Source: Deltaproteobacteria bacterium
GTDB lineage: Bacteria; Desulfobacterota; Desulfobulbia; Desulfobulbales; JAGXFP01
Assembly (NCBI GenBank): GCA_020056965.1
Contig: JAGVGT010000094.1
Location: 24,977 to 88,976, forward strand
Reading direction: 5' to 3'
Length of the DNA: 64,000 nt
This document shows, piece after piece, positions 1-10,839 of this stretch. Below the pieces are notes generated by a model. That model saw only the letters and a program-made list of their open reading frames with translations. It did no database searches and had not been told where the DNA came from. Each line of letters begins with the position of its first letter. Within the stretch, counting starts at the first letter, position 1. The translations under genes and the position numbers were made by a program.

Positions 1-2
1 TC

Positions 3-3000
3 GAATTGCTGGCCACCGATTCGGTCAGGACCGGAGTCGAGAGCGTAACCGCCACTCCCGTCTCGGAAAATAGCGAAAAAACCGGGGCGGATTTTGTCCA
101 CCGGCCGGGGGAAATTTACATTGGCGGCTTTGGCTCCGGAACCATCCCACCGGCCACGGTGGAGCTCAATGGCCTAATCCTGGCTAATTCCGGGGATGTG
201 CAAGTCTTTGCCCGGGAGCGGATTTTTATGGGCGAGGGCGCCCTTATCGACGTCAGCGGCATCTGGGCCGACCAGGACCCGGCCGACCAGTGGCACACCA
301 TCCAACTTAACTCCGCCCAGTTGAAAAACGACCCCTTGCTGAAGGGCGACAACAGCCTGCTGTATCGCTCGGAAATCACCGTCAACGAATATGACGGCAG
401 TAACATTGGCGACTTGGGCGAAGCCTATCAAGCGTCCATGCTGACCAGCCTGGAGAAAGCGGTCAAGGGGGGCAGCATCAGCCTGCAAGCTGCGGATGGC
501 GATATCCTGGTTAGCCAGAACGTTGTTTTCGATATCTCCGGCGGGGGGCTGAAAAATGCGGATAGTGTAGGTATCGGCACCAGGCTGGTATTCAACGACC
601 AGGTTTACAGCCTGGCCGATGCTCCCGCTTACCTGCCTTACGAAGCCTTTGCCGATTATTATCAGAAGGATTATGCCCGCTTTGGTCTCAGCGAGACTTA
701 CCGGGGCCTCTATACCGGTGGGGCCAACCCCCTCTATGATCACATCCCCAGCCATATCGAAGGGGCCGACGCCGGGAGTCTGAAACTGATCAGTAGTAAC
801 TTTGTTTTCGATGGCAGCATCATCGCTAACCTGGTCATCGGTCCATACCAGTATTACGACGCCAGCCTCTTCGACGAAAACGGCCTCATCGAGATCGACG
901 GCAAGCAGTTCTCCGACCGCTATCGCCGACCGCAAGGAGGCACCCTTCAGCTCGGCGGCCCGGCATCAAGCAGCGATGTTTCGATCAGTGAAAAAGGCAA
1001 CGTACTCGGGGAGGTGATCATCGCCGGCAAGGAAGAAATTCTGGCGACGGACCAAGCCACTCTGCCGGAGGGCTTCAACCCCAGCCAGGAGCGGTCACTT
1101 GCACTGCCCAGCTATCTTGCGGCCGAGACCATCAACGCTTCGGGGATCGACCGGCTGATCATTAATTCGAATACCCTGGTCATTACTAAGCCGGGCACGG
1201 AATTGCGATTGCCCACCGGTGGAGAAGTGGCGATAGCCGCCCGCCGGATCGAGCATTACGGCGAGATTGTTGCCCCGGCCGGGACCGTGGCGATGACCAT
1301 CGAGTCCAATTGGACCGAAGTGCCGTCGCATGAATCGTATCAAGAGCTGGAACAAAGGATCTATCTGGCCGACGGCAGCAGGATAGACACCTCGGGAGAG
1401 CGTCAGGACAATGCGGCGGTCGTCGAGAATGGCCAGAGTCCCGTTCCGGGTGTCCAGAAGGCGGGCGGGTCGGTCCTGCTGCACGACAACACTACGGATA
1501 ATTTTGAAAATATTTACGACCTGCCCCAGGGGGACGGCGTAATTGTTGCGACCGGGGCGGAGCTTGACGTCGGCGGTGGGTATGAAATTACCGAGAAGGG
1601 TGCCATGCGGGCCGGGAACGCCGGCGAGATCGTCATCTCCGGCAGCAATGTGGTCCTGGATGGCATTCTTAAAGGGTATGCGGTCGAAGGCGGTAACGGC
1701 GGCAGCATCAAGATCTTCGCTAACAATATTAATATTGTCGAACCGGGTCCGGCCCCGGTCGGCATTGGGGCCGACGACCCTCTGCCCGTGCTTGATTTTG
1801 GCCACGACCCCGCCAGTGATCCCGAAAACCAGTTCGGCAAAGGCCTGATCGTCGCCGGCGACCGTTTTGTTGACACCGGCTTCAGCCGGATCGGCCTGAA
1901 CAGCGTCTTCGGCCTGCAGGTCATGCCCGGGGTGAAAATTGACGTTTCGACGGTCAAGGAAAGCGCTTCGGCGCTGCTGGTTCCGAATCATACCGACCGT
2001 CAATACCTCGAAAAGCCGGAATACCTGGCCGGCGCCAGTTCGCTTGCCCTTGCCGCTGGCAAAAAGCTCGATCAGCAGACAAATCTCGTTTATGGCAACG
2101 TCTATGGCGGCGACTATAACATTGCCAGGTTGACGATGGGCGAGGGCAGCGGGATCAAGGTGTTGCCGGGCGGTAGTGTCAGTCTGAAGGGCAAGGATGT
2201 ATATCTGGCCGGCGAGGTCAACGCACCCGGCGGCCAGATCACGGTTCAGGCGGATAGCGGCAATCTGCTCATCGCCGGAACCGCCAAGCTGCTGGCGCCT
2301 GGTTACGTCTCGCCTTTGGCCATCGACGCAAAGGCTGGTCTGCCGATGGTCGAGAAGGTCATGGACGGCGGGACCATCTCCCTGCGCAACGAAAGTGCCA
2401 ACGGGAACCTGGAGATTGCGGCGGGCGCGGAACTGAACGTTGACGGAACCAGGGAAGTTTTGATCGGTTACCTCAATAACCAGGGGAGTTATCAGGGGGT
2501 CTCCGGAGCCGGGCGGGCCGGCTCGATCACTTTGGTCACCAGTGGCGAGTTGACCCAGAATGGCAGCCTCTCCGCCCGGGCCAATTTCCCCGGCGTGGTG
2601 AACGGCAGCCTGCGGGTGGAGATCAACAACCCCACCGAGGGTTTTGCCCTCAGTACCCCAGGTCTTTTGGCAATTTTCCGCGATAACGATTTCTACCAGT
2701 GGGAGTTTGCCAGCAGCCGGCAGATCGTTTTTGATGAGAACCTGGAGTTGGCGCATGCCGGGAAAATCGTTTTCGATACCCCGCTGTTGCTTGACCGCAA
2801 CGGCGCCCAGGTCACCATCGCCGCCGACTGGCTCCGCCTGCAAAACACCTACTTTCCCACGGCCCGGGTCTTGGAGACGGGCACGGGCAGTATCCAGCTT
2901 ACCGGCGGTTATCTGGAAGTAGCCGGATCCGTGGGAGTAAGCGGGGCCGAGAGCATCGGCCTGAACTCCAGGAAGGATCTGAGTTTCGCCGATTATTTTT

Positions 3001-6000
3001 ATCAATCCTCCGGGAACAGCGGCAGTAGTTTTTACCAGGGCGATTTCATTACCGCCGGTGATCTGACCCTGCAGGCAGACCGGATATTCCCAACTGCATT
3101 CAGCGAGGTCAACATCCAGGCGGCCGACCGGTTGACCATCCTGCCCGGTAACCCGGCCGCCGACGGGATTATTTATTCAGCTGCCGGCCGCCTGACACTT
3201 CAGGCCAATCGCATAGACCATCAGGGATACCTGGCTGCCCCGCTCGGCACGATCAACCTGATCGGCACGGGCAGCCAGAGCCGGATCATGCTTAGTCCCG
3301 GCAGTGTAACCTCGGTCGCCGGGCTGGATGGCATCGTCGAATTCGGCGCTCTCAACGACACCGGCGAATTCTGGACTTATCTGCCCAAGGAATACGCCGG
3401 AACCGAAAAGTACGCCAATGTTGAAGGTGCCCCGGAAAAGAACCTGGTTCTGGAGGGTGACGAGGTCATCGTCAGGGAAGGCGCCAAAGTTGATCTGTCC
3501 GGTGGTGGAGCAATTTTTGCCTATCGCTACCTGTCCGGGCTCGAAGGAACCGTTAATCCCCTGGTCAAGACCGGTCAGTATGTCCTGGTGCCGAAGCTCG
3601 AACTGCCGGGAACTGTGGTTCATTTGGCCGGCAACAGTCTGGTGGCAGCTGGAACCTATTCTGTCCTGCCCCTGGATAGCGGCAATGCCGATAATGCCAA
3701 ATATGCCTTCTTGCCAGGCGCTTTGATCATCTCGGACCAGGGGGCGCTGAGCGGGGCGTTGCCGGGCACGACCTCCGAAGGCTACGCGATGGTGCAAGGT
3801 TCTTTGGGGGTCCGCGGCTTGGCGACCGACCCTGGGATGCCCCGTGGCTTCTCGGTGCGGACGGCGGACGAGGTGATGAAGGATGGCTTTTTCCAGACCA
3901 AGAAATTCGTGGGCGGCGACGGCGGCTCCTTTGAACTGGTCGGCAAGCAGAGCACGGTTACCTCCATCCTGGAAGGGGCGGTTGACGCCCACGCCCTCGA
4001 AGGTTTTCGGGGTGGAACCTTCACGGCGGCGGCCAAGCTGGTGGAAATCGGCGCCGAAGCCTCCGGGTTGCCGGCTGACTTCACCATCGATTATGAACTG
4101 CCGCTTGATCTGCAGGGCAAACTCAACATCAAGGATACCACCCTCACCGGCAATGGCTTCTCCAAGGTTGTCGTCGGCGACACCGACATAACCCGCAGCA
4201 TTATCGTCAAGGAAGGCAGTCAGGTCATTTCCGAAAATGTCTATCTAAACGTCGGCAGCGGCGACCTGAACGGGGTCACGGTGGCTGGAACCATCACGGT
4301 CGAGGTGGGGGCCGAAATTCATGCCGTCCAACCTGATGCCGGGGGTAGCGGCAACTCGGAGATCGTCTTTACGGCCGATGCCCACAACCTGGATGCCACC
4401 ACCATCACCCTTAAGGATGGCAGTCTGGCACATGCCGCCGATCACCTTACCTTTGACACTGACAACCTGGTGCTGGAAGGTGCCGACCGGTTGCACATCG
4501 ACCATGGTGGGCTAACCCTGAAAAGCCGCCGGATCGTCTTCGGTGACGCGGGGGCGCTCCCCGCCGACAACCTCGGGGGGCTTTTTCTCGATAGCGCCCA
4601 ATGGGACCAGTTCGCCACCATCGAAGAGATCAGCCTGGACAGCGCCACCGACATCCTCTTTGCCGGGGATTTCAACCTGACCAGTCCGGCTCGATTGTTG
4701 TTCGATGCCCAGAGAATTGGCGGCTATCAGGAAGGCGGGGGCGCCGAAGTGAGCGTTTCCGCGCCCTGGATTACCCTGATAAACAGCAAACCAACGTATG
4801 TCGAGAGTGAGAATCGTCCCTGGTTGGCCAGTGTTGTTGACTTGGGAGCGCCGGCCGGCAGTGTTCTGGTTGGCAGGGCCGATAACGGCATAACTTTAGG
4901 TTCTGGTGATCTGCTCCTGCAAGGGTTTGCCGATGTCCGCCTCGCGACCGGAGGGGATATCGCCTTGACCGGTCAGGCCTTCCAGGGCAAAGACCTCAGA
5001 GAGGCCGCCATCTACAGTTCCTCGGCCTTGCGAACCGCCGGCAACCTCGATCTGAGCGCGGCCCGGCTCATCCTTGACCCATTGCAGGATGGAAATTACA
5101 AAGCGACCGACTATCTACTGGCGGTCGGCGAGGTGCTGAATATCAGTTCGGGCCCCGGGGCAACGACCGGAGGAGCAGTGGCTCGGGGGGGCAGGCTTCG
5201 GATCGAGGCCGATACCATCAATCAGAACGGGATCATCGATACCGTCTCCGGCACCATCGATATGAACGGAGTAAACGTCAACATCGATGGGTCGATCCGC
5301 GCCGTGGGCTCCGACTTCTCTCCGGCCGGCAGCATTACCATTACCGCCGCTGAGCGTTTAACCATCGGGACGATCGGCAGCCTTGACGTCTCGGCCGGGA
5401 GCCAGGGTGATGCCGGCAGCCTCGTCTTGCTGGCTCCGGCCGCCGACCTGGTCCTGGCCGGGCGATTATTGGCTTCAGCCCCAGAGGGCGGGCGGGGCGG
5501 ATCCCTTCAACTGGATGCCAAGAACCTTTCCGGCCTTGGCGGGGGCCTGAATTTCGACACCCTCAACACCCTTCTCGCGGCCGGCGGCTTTACGGACACC
5601 ATCGATGTCCGCAGTCGAACCGGTAACCTCACCATCGGCGCTGACCAAACGGTGACGGCTCGGACGATAAAGCTGGCTGCTGACGATCAGGCGAATGGCA
5701 ACATCGAGGTCTACGGGGTCATCGAGTCCAGCGGCGCCGATGGCGGGAGCGTGGAGCTGGATGGTTACAACAACGTTACCCTGCATGACAGCTCGCGGAT
5801 CAGGGCGAGCGCGCTGTCAACCCAGGGCGATGGCGGCCAGGTCTATCTTTCCTCCCGGCAGGGTTTTGTCAATCTGAACAGCGGGGCGGGAATCGATGTC
5901 TCGGCCGGTTCTGCGGCCTCCGCCGACAAGAGTGGCACCGTCAAATTCCGGGCCAAGCGCAACGCCACCAATAACGGCGCCAACCTGGATCTGCGGGGTA

Positions 6001-9000
6001 CAATTACCGGCGCCGGCCAGGTTGAGGCCGAGGCCTTCAAGGCGTACACCTTCACCAGCATCGGCGCCACTCAGCTCACCCAGATGAAGAACGAAGCCAC
6101 CAGCTACCTCAATGCCCCGGCCACCATTTTCAACAATCTCCAGCTTGCCGATCCCGCCACGACGAGGCTCGAAAACCGGGCGGGAGTGGAAGTTGTCAGC
6201 AGCACCAATCTCTCTCTTGATACCGCCTGGACCCTGGCCAACTGGCTTGGTACAGGCTATACCCCGGCGAATGTGACCTTGCGGGCCGCCGGCAATCTCG
6301 ACATCAAGAATAATCTCATCGACAAACGGACTACCTCGGGTACTCCCGTATCCCTTAATTACCTGGATCCCGTCAACAAGCCTTCCGCCGATCTTACCCT
6401 GGTGGCCGGGGCGGATCTTACTGCCGCCGACCTCCTGGCCGTGAACCGGAATCTAGCCCAATCCACCACCGGGAAACTGACCATTTCAGACAACAAGAAG
6501 GTCTATACGGAAAGCGGTGATATCCGTTTCGCCTCGGCTGCCGATACCACCATCGGTCTTGCTCCCGGCGCTCAACTGGCCAACGATCCCACCCCTTGGC
6601 TGGAAGCAAAACTCAGCTCCACTCTGTCAAGCTATCGGGGCAATATTCTGGGTCGAGTCGGCGGCAGTTTGACCACCAAGGGGGTCGTGCAAACTGCCTC
6701 GGGAGATATCGACATCGCGGTCGGCAATAATCTTTATCTGTACAACCCGATCGGCGCTTCACAAGCGCTGATCGGCGCCATCCGGACCACCGGCCTGCCG
6801 CAACCGCTTACCGCCGTGCAGGGCAAGGAAGATGTCCGGAGATTTTTTGATTACGCCCAGGGCGGGGACATCCGGATCAGCAGCGCCAACGACATCCTAG
6901 GTGGCGAGACCTCCATCGGCGTCAACTGGGACAAATGGTGGGCAACCGAGAATAGATGGAGCGCAGCCTACCCCTCCGGATCCGGCGACCCTGCCACTCT
7001 GGGCATCGCCACCATGGGCGGCGGCGACCTTAACGTGGCGGCCCGGGGAGATATCAACCTCCAGATCGGCGCCTTTGGTCGCGGCGACCTGCGGGTGACC
7101 GGCGGTTCCGACCTCAACGGCCGTTACCTGGTAAGCGATGGCGTTGCTGATATCTATGCCCAGGGCAGTTTCGGTACGCTTAACGATGCCCAGCATCTTG
7201 AACTTATGAAGGGCTCCATAAACCTCACCGTCGAAGGCAACCTGACCCTCGGCACGATTTTAAATCCCTCCTATGTTCTGGGGGAGAAAAACAAGTCTGC
7301 CTCCAGACTCATGGGCTATACCAGCGAGAGCACTGTGAATCTGGCGGCTTTGGTCGGTGACGTGTCGATTTCCGGTAAGGCCTTTCCCATGGAAAGTTCA
7401 ACCGCCCTCAACGACATTCGCAATGCCCTGACCGCTCTGCCGCCTTCCCTGGACATTCAGTCGGGACGCGATCTTGTTTTCACCACCAAGGCTGGCACCA
7501 ATCTGCAATTGGCGCCCTCGCCAACGGGCAATCTCGCCCTGACTGCCGGTCGAGACATTTACGGAACTACTCTGGACAGCAACGGCAACCCGATTACCAC
7601 CAGGATCAAAATGCGCCAGGATGACCCGGCTGGGTATTACGGTCTCCAGTCGGGCGGTCTCCAGGATCTCATGCCCCTGGAGCCGCTGCACCAGGACGAT
7701 ACCGCGCCGGTTTTGGTCCAGGCCGGCGGCGAAATCCGCAACCTCAGGCTGGAGTTGCCGAAAAAATCAGAGATCGTTGTGGCCGGGGATATCCTGGACC
7801 TTGAACTGCAAGTGCAGAACATCAACAGCTCCGACATCAGCAAGGTGACGGCGGGCGGCGATATAGTCATGGGCTCTTATGAGCGAACGGATAATTCCGG
7901 CACCGGTTTTCGCTTTGCCGGCCCCGGAGCGGCAGTGGTCATGGCCGCCGGCAATATCAATCTCGGCACTACCGCCGGTATCCGCACCATTGCCAATGGC
8001 ATGGAGGGCGTGACCGGTAGTATCTGGGCCACCGGGGTCCATCCCTATCTTTCCTCCGAAGGAGCCGATTTATATGTCCTTGCCGGTTTTGCCGACGCAA
8101 CTACCCCCGCAAGGATTGATGGCTTTTTCGACTCATTGCGCGGCCAAGGGGTTGAATTCTCGCAGTTGATGGCCATGGGTAAGGTGACCGAGGCCAGGGC
8201 TTTGGAGGCGACGGCCAGGGCAGAGCTCATCGCGGCCCTCCTTGGCGATGCCAATCCCCAAGTCATCCCGGGCGTCGGTAACATCAGCATGACCCAGTCT
8301 TCGATTGCCACGGCATACGGCGGCAACGTCAACATCCTCGCCCGCGGACGCATGGATGTCGGAGGTACGTCCTTCTCTCAGCGGAACAGCAGCAGCGGCA
8401 TCCGGACGGAAGCCGGCGGGGGGATCAATATCTACGGGGTCGGCGACGTCAATGTCAACGAGTCCCGGGTGATGACCTGGATGGGTGGTGATGTCACGGT
8501 CTGGTGCGATGGAGACATCAATGCCGGCCGCGGCTCGAAAACCGCGGTGAATGCCAGCGGGGCTGCGGTTGCCCGGGTAAACGAGAGCGGGGTTTTCGAA
8601 CTGCAGAAAAAGCCTGCGGTCGGCGGCTCCGGGGTCAGGGCGGTGACCTATGACCCCGACGGACCAAGTGGCCAGCGGCAACAACCGGAGCCGGGCAATA
8701 TCTACCTTTTCGCGCCGAACGGCACCATTGATGCCGGCGAAGCAGGCATTGCCGGCAACCAGATTTTCCTGGCCGCCAATAAGGTGCTTAATGCCCAGAA
8801 CATCACTTTTTCCCAGTCTAGTATCGGGGTTCCGGTTGCCACCGACGTCTCCGTGAACCTGGGCGCGATCAGCGGGGCCGGGACGATGGCCGCGGCGACC
8901 AATGAAGTGAGCAGGACATCCTCGGGTCTCGATTCAGTTCGAGAGCAGGAACCGGTCTTGGCGACGCAAGACTTGGCCGAGACCCTGGTCGCCAAGTTGC

Positions 9001-9056
9001 TTAAGGTTGAAGTAATTGATTTGCTAGATGATTTTACAAACAGAAACAAGGAGTAG
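3..9056 (+). CDS. Filamentous hemagglutinin-like giant exoprotein, C-terminal 3000 residues (5' end outside window)
   Basis: Open from the window edge, so the signal peptide and TPS secretion domain lie upstream. About 3,000 residues are low-complexity beta-helix-type sequence: repeated blocks with N-G-x-I, A-G-S-I-x-L, G-G-D-I-x-I and alternating polar/hydrophobic residues, no Cys and few charged runs. This is typical of filamentous hemagglutinin/TpsA proteins, and the last several hundred residues resemble the C-terminal domain annotated as DUF3739 in this family. Known role of the family: export through a TpsB outer-membrane partner and display as adhesin. The stop lies 7 bases before the start of the next gene, so it is probably cotranscribed with the ExbB/ExbD/TonB genes downstream. 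No toxin-like C-terminus is visible, which argues against a contact-dependent inhibition protein. Family sure; substrate unknown. Confidence 0.85.
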   Translation, partial: ELLATDSVRTGVESVTATPVSENSEKTGADFVHRPGEIYIGGFGSGTIPPATVELNGLILANSGDVQVFARERIFMGEGALIDVSGIWADQDPADQWHTIQLNSAQLKNDPLLKGDNSLLYRSEITVNEYDGSNIGDLGEAYQASMLTSLEKAVKGGSISLQAADGDILVSQNVVFDISGGGLKNADSVGIGTRLVFNDQVYSLADAPAYLPYEAFADYYQKDYARFGLSETYRGLYTGGANPLYDHIPSHIEGADAGSLKLISSNFVFDGSIIANLVIGPYQYYDASLFDENGLIEIDGKQFSDRYRRPQGGTLQLGGPASSSDVSISEKGNVLGEVIIAGKEEILATDQATLPEGFNPSQERSLALPSYLAAETINASGIDRLIINSNTLVITKPGTELRLPTGGEVAIAARRIEHYGEIVAPAGTVAMTIESNWTEVPSHESYQELEQRIYLADGSRIDTSGERQDNAAVVENGQSPVPGVQKAGGSVLLHDNTTDNFENIYDLPQGDGVIVATGAELDVGGGYEITEKGAMRAGNAGEIVISGSNVVLDGILKGYAVEGGNGGSIKIFANNINIVEPGPAPVGIGADDPLPVLDFGHDPASDPENQFGKGLIVAGDRFVDTGFSRIGLNSVFGLQVMPGVKIDVSTVKESASALLVPNHTDRQYLEKPEYLAGASSLALAAGKKLDQQTNLVYGNVYGGDYNIARLTMGEGSGIKVLPGGSVSLKGKDVYLAGEVNAPGGQITVQADSGNLLIAGTAKLLAPGYVSPLAIDAKAGLPMVEKVMDGGTISLRNESANGNLEIAAGAELNVDGTREVLIGYLNNQGSYQGVSGAGRAGSITLVTSGELTQNGSLSARANFPGVVNGSLRVEINNPTEGFALSTPGLLAIFRDNDFYQWEFASSRQIVFDENLELAHAGKIVFDTPLLLDRNGAQVTIAADWLRLQNTYFPTARVLETGTGSIQLTGGYLEVAGSVGVSGAESIGLNSRKDLSFADYFYQSSGNSGSSFYQGDFITAGDLTLQADRIFPTAFSEVNIQAADRLTILPGNPAADGIIYSAAGRLTLQANRIDHQGYLAAPLGTINLIGTGSQSRIMLSPGSVTSVAGLDGIVEFGALNDTGEFWTYLPKEYAGTEKYANVEGAPEKNLVLEGDEVIVREGAKVDLSGGGAIFAYRYLSGLEGTVNPLVKTGQYVLVPKLELPGTVVHLAGNSLVAAGTYSVLPLDSGNADNAKYAFLPGALIISDQGALSGALPGTTSEGYAMVQGSLGVRGLATDPGMPRGFSVRTADEVMKDGFFQTKKFVGGDGGSFELVGKQSTVTSILEGAVDAHALEGFRGGTFTAAAKLVEIGAEASGLPADFTIDYELPLDLQGKLNIKDTTLTGNGFSKVVVGDTDITRSIIVKEGSQVISENVYLNVGSGDLNGVTVAGTITVEVGAEIHAVQPDAGGSGNSEIVFTADAHNLDATTITLKDGSLAHAADHLTFDTDNLVLEGADRLHIDHGGLTLKSRRIVFGDAGALPADNLGGLFLDSAQWDQFATIEEISLDSATDILFAGDFNLTSPARLLFDAQRIGGYQEGGGAEVSVSAPWITLINSKPTYVESENRPWLASVVDLGAPAGSVLVGRADNGITLGSGDLLLQGFADVRLATGGDIALTGQAFQGKDLREAAIYSSSALRTAGNLDLSAARLILDPLQDGNYKATDYLLAVGEVLNISSGPGATTGGAVARGGRLRIEADTINQNGIIDTVSGTIDMNGVNVNIDGSIRAVGSDFSPAGSITITAAERLTIGTIGSLDVSAGSQGDAGSLVLLAPAADLVLAGRLLASAPEGGRGGSLQLDAKNLSGLGGGLNFDTLNTLLAAGGFTDTIDVRSRTGNLTIGADQTVTARTIKLAADDQANGNIEVYGVIESSGADGGSVELDGYNNVTLHDSSRIRASALSTQGDGGQVYLSSRQGFVNLNSGAGIDVSAGSAASADKSGTVKFRAKRNATNNGANLDLRGTITGAGQVEAEAFKAYTFTSIGATQLTQMKNEATSYLNAPATIFNNLQLADPATTRLENRAGVEVVSSTNLSLDTAWTLANWLGTGYTPANVTLRAAGNLDIKNNLIDKRTTSGTPVSLNYLDPVNKPSADLTLVAGADLTAADLLAVNRNLAQSTTGKLTISDNKKVYTESGDIRFASAADTTIGLAPGAQLANDPTPWLEAKLSSTLSSYRGNILGRVGGSLTTKGVVQTASGDIDIAVGNNLYLYNPIGASQALIGAIRTTGLPQPLTAVQGKEDVRRFFDYAQGGDIRISSANDILGGETSIGVNWDKWWATENRWSAAYPSGSGDPATLGIATMGGGDLNVAARGDINLQIGAFGRGDLRVTGGSDLNGRYLVSDGVADIYAQGSFGTLNDAQHLELMKGSINLTVEGNLTLGTILNPSYVLGEKNKSASRLMGYTSESTVNLAALVGDVSISGKAFPMESSTALNDIRNALTALPPSLDIQSGRDLVFTTKAGTNLQLAPSPTGNLALTAGRDIYGTTLDSNGNPITTRIKMRQDDPAGYYGLQSGGLQDLMPLEPLHQDDTAPVLVQAGGEIRNLRLELPKKSEIVVAGDILDLELQVQNINSSDISKVTAGGDIVMGSYERTDNSGTGFRFAGPGAAVVMAAGNINLGTTAGIRTIANGMEGVTGSIWATGVHPYLSSEGADLYVLAGFADATTPARIDGFFDSLRGQGVEFSQLMAMGKVTEARALEATARAELIAALLGDANPQVIPGVGNISMTQSSIATAYGGNVNILARGRMDVGGTSFSQRNSSSGIRTEAGGGINIYGVGDVNVNESRVMTWMGGDVTVWCDGDINAGRGSKTAVNASGAAVARVNESGVFELQKKPAVGGSGVRAVTYDPDGPSGQRQQPEPGNIYLFAPNGTIDAGEAGIAGNQIFLAANKVLNAQNITFSQSSIGVPVATDVSVNLGAISGAGTMAAATNEVSRTSSGLDSVREQEPVLATQDLAETLVAKLLKVEVIDLLDDFTNRNKE

Positions 9057-9063
9057 TGGTGCC

Positions 9064-10839
9064 ATGAAATCAATCGGTAAATACGCGTTTGCAACCCTTT
9101 GCTTGTTAATGACCCTGGCCTCCGCCGGTCAGGCTTTTGCCTGGTGGAATCCGGACTGGCAGCACCGGGTTAAAATCAATTTTGACACCTCACCAGCCGG
9201 GGCCAATCTTGCGGGCCTGCTGCAGGAAGTACCGATGCTCATCCGGCTGCATACCGGCAACTTCGATTTTACCAAGGCCAAGGAGGATGGTGCTGACCTC
9301 CGTTTTGTCGGCGCCGACGACAAAGAGCAGTTGAAGCATCACTTCGAGAGCTACGACCCCTCTGCGGAAATGGCCCTGGTCTGGGTGAAGGTTCCCGGGC
9401 TTGACGCCAAGGGTCCGAGCAGCATTTTTCTTTATTACGGCAACGATAAGGCCGTGCAGTCTGAAAATATCGGCGGCACCTATGACGTTGGCCAGACCGC
9501 TGTCTTTCACTTCAATGAAACCAAAGGAATGCCCGTCGATAGTACGGCTTACCAAAACAACGCCTTGCAGTTCCAAGGCGGACAGGGACTGCCGGCCCAG
9601 ATCGGTCGCGGCCTCAATCTGGCCGGGGCTCAGGACCGGCTGGTTTTGCCGGGGAAAGCCTTTAAGCTCGACAACGGTTTTACCTTTTCTACCTGGCTCC
9701 GGCTCGCGCGCTCCCAAGCGAACGCGCCGCTCCTGACCTGTATCAAAGAGGGCAAGGGACTGCGAGTCACTTTGGCGGGAGCTACGGTTCAGGCCAGCCT
9801 TACCAGCGGCGGGAAAAACTACCAAACCGCCTTTGCCGGCAACCTGACCATGGATACGTGGCATCACCTGGCGGTTGCCGGGGCCAGCGGCGGTGACCTC
9901 ACGGTTTATGTGGACGGTAATGCGGTGGCCAGCGTCAAATTGCCGCAGGGGCTACCGGACCTGGGCGCTGAGCCGGTCATCGGCGGGGGGGAAACGGGCG
10001 GCGCCTTTGTCGGTGACCTCGACGAGGTGGAGCTCTCCAACCTCACCCGCACCCCGGACTGGATCATGGCCACGGCCAGAAGCCAGGCGCCGGGCGCCGC
10101 CGTGGTCACCGCCGCACCGGTGGAGGAGAATACCGAGGGAGGCGGAGAGGGCAGCGCCTATTTTTCGACCATTGCCAAGAACATTACCGTCGACGGCTGG
10201 GTCGTCATGGCATTTATGGCCGTCCTTTCGGCCGCGACCTGGATTATCATGATCGGAAAAAGTTACTTCTATTACCATCTCAACCGGGAAAACCGGCATT
10301 TTCAGCAGGTATTCAACCGATTAACTGAACATCAATCTCTGGAGGGCCGGGACCAGGAATTCGTGAACTCCCCTCTGTATGTCATCTATCAGGACGGATA
10401 TCGGATGATGCATGAAGACCACCCCAAGAACCCGTCAGTGGAGCTGTCAAGGGCATCAGCAACCGGCCAGGAGAAGACCTTCCTGTTCATCATTGATAAG
10501 TGCTACCTGAATGAGGTCAAGAAACTCAACAGCTGGTTGTTCATCCTCACCCTGGCTGTTTCCGGCGGCCCCTTCCTGGGATTGCTCGGCACCGTCTGGG
10601 GGGTAATGAACACCTTTGCCGCCATGGCCCAGGCGGGCGAGGCGAGTCTGCTGGCCATCGCGCCCGGCATCGCCTCGGCCCTAGCATGCACGATTATGGG
10701 GCTGCTGGTGGCCCTTCCTGCCCTGTTTGGTCACAACTATCTGACCGGCGTAGTCCGGGGGTTGACCCAGGACATGAATGTCTTTTTGGAAGAGTATGCC
10801 CTCAAGGTTGATAAATTCTACTGGAGTGACGTGAAATGA
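9064..10839 (+). CDS. MotA/TolQ/ExbB proton-channel protein fused to DUF2341 and LamG-like domains
   Basis: Starts at the ATG with AAGGAG just upstream and a clear signal peptide (residues 1-26, ending AFA before WWNPDW). A longer in-frame reading from 9028 overlaps the upstream gene and lacks a signal at its N-terminus. About 591 residues: DUF2341-like region roughly 27-140, a concanavalin/LamG-like beta-sandwich roughly 145-310, membrane helix at about 376-398, then a MotA/TolQ/ExbB domain with two helices near 492-514 and 530-558 and the conserved GLLGTVWG stretch. The N-terminal half should be periplasmic. ExbB-type proteins conduct protons to energise TonB; the fused lectin-like part may sense or bind glycans (inference). 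Overlaps exbD by 4 bases (ATGA). Confidence 0.88.
   Translation: MKSIGKYAFATLCLLMTLASAGQAFAWWNPDWQHRVKINFDTSPAGANLAGLLQEVPMLIRLHTGNFDFTKAKEDGADLRFVGADDKEQLKHHFESYDPSAEMALVWVKVPGLDAKGPSSIFLYYGNDKAVQSENIGGTYDVGQTAVFHFNETKGMPVDSTAYQNNALQFQGGQGLPAQIGRGLNLAGAQDRLVLPGKAFKLDNGFTFSTWLRLARSQANAPLLTCIKEGKGLRVTLAGATVQASLTSGGKNYQTAFAGNLTMDTWHHLAVAGASGGDLTVYVDGNAVASVKLPQGLPDLGAEPVIGGGETGGAFVGDLDEVELSNLTRTPDWIMATARSQAPGAAVVTAAPVEENTEGGGEGSAYFSTIAKNITVDGWVVMAFMAVLSAATWIIMIGKSYFYYHLNRENRHFQQVFNRLTEHQSLEGRDQEFVNSPLYVIYQDGYRMMHEDHPKNPSVELSRASATGQEKTFLFIIDKCYLNEVKKLNSWLFILTLAVSGGPFLGLLGTVWGVMNTFAAMAQAGEASLLAIAPGIASALACTIMGLLVALPALFGHNYLTGVVRGLTQDMNVFLEEYALKVDKFYWSDVK

Noticed and set aside
1095..3005. 636-residue ORF on the minus strand under the adhesin
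   Set aside because: It is a shadow frame of the GC-rich adhesin gene: no ribosome site, no recognisable domain, and the plus-strand frame has the clear repeat structure.
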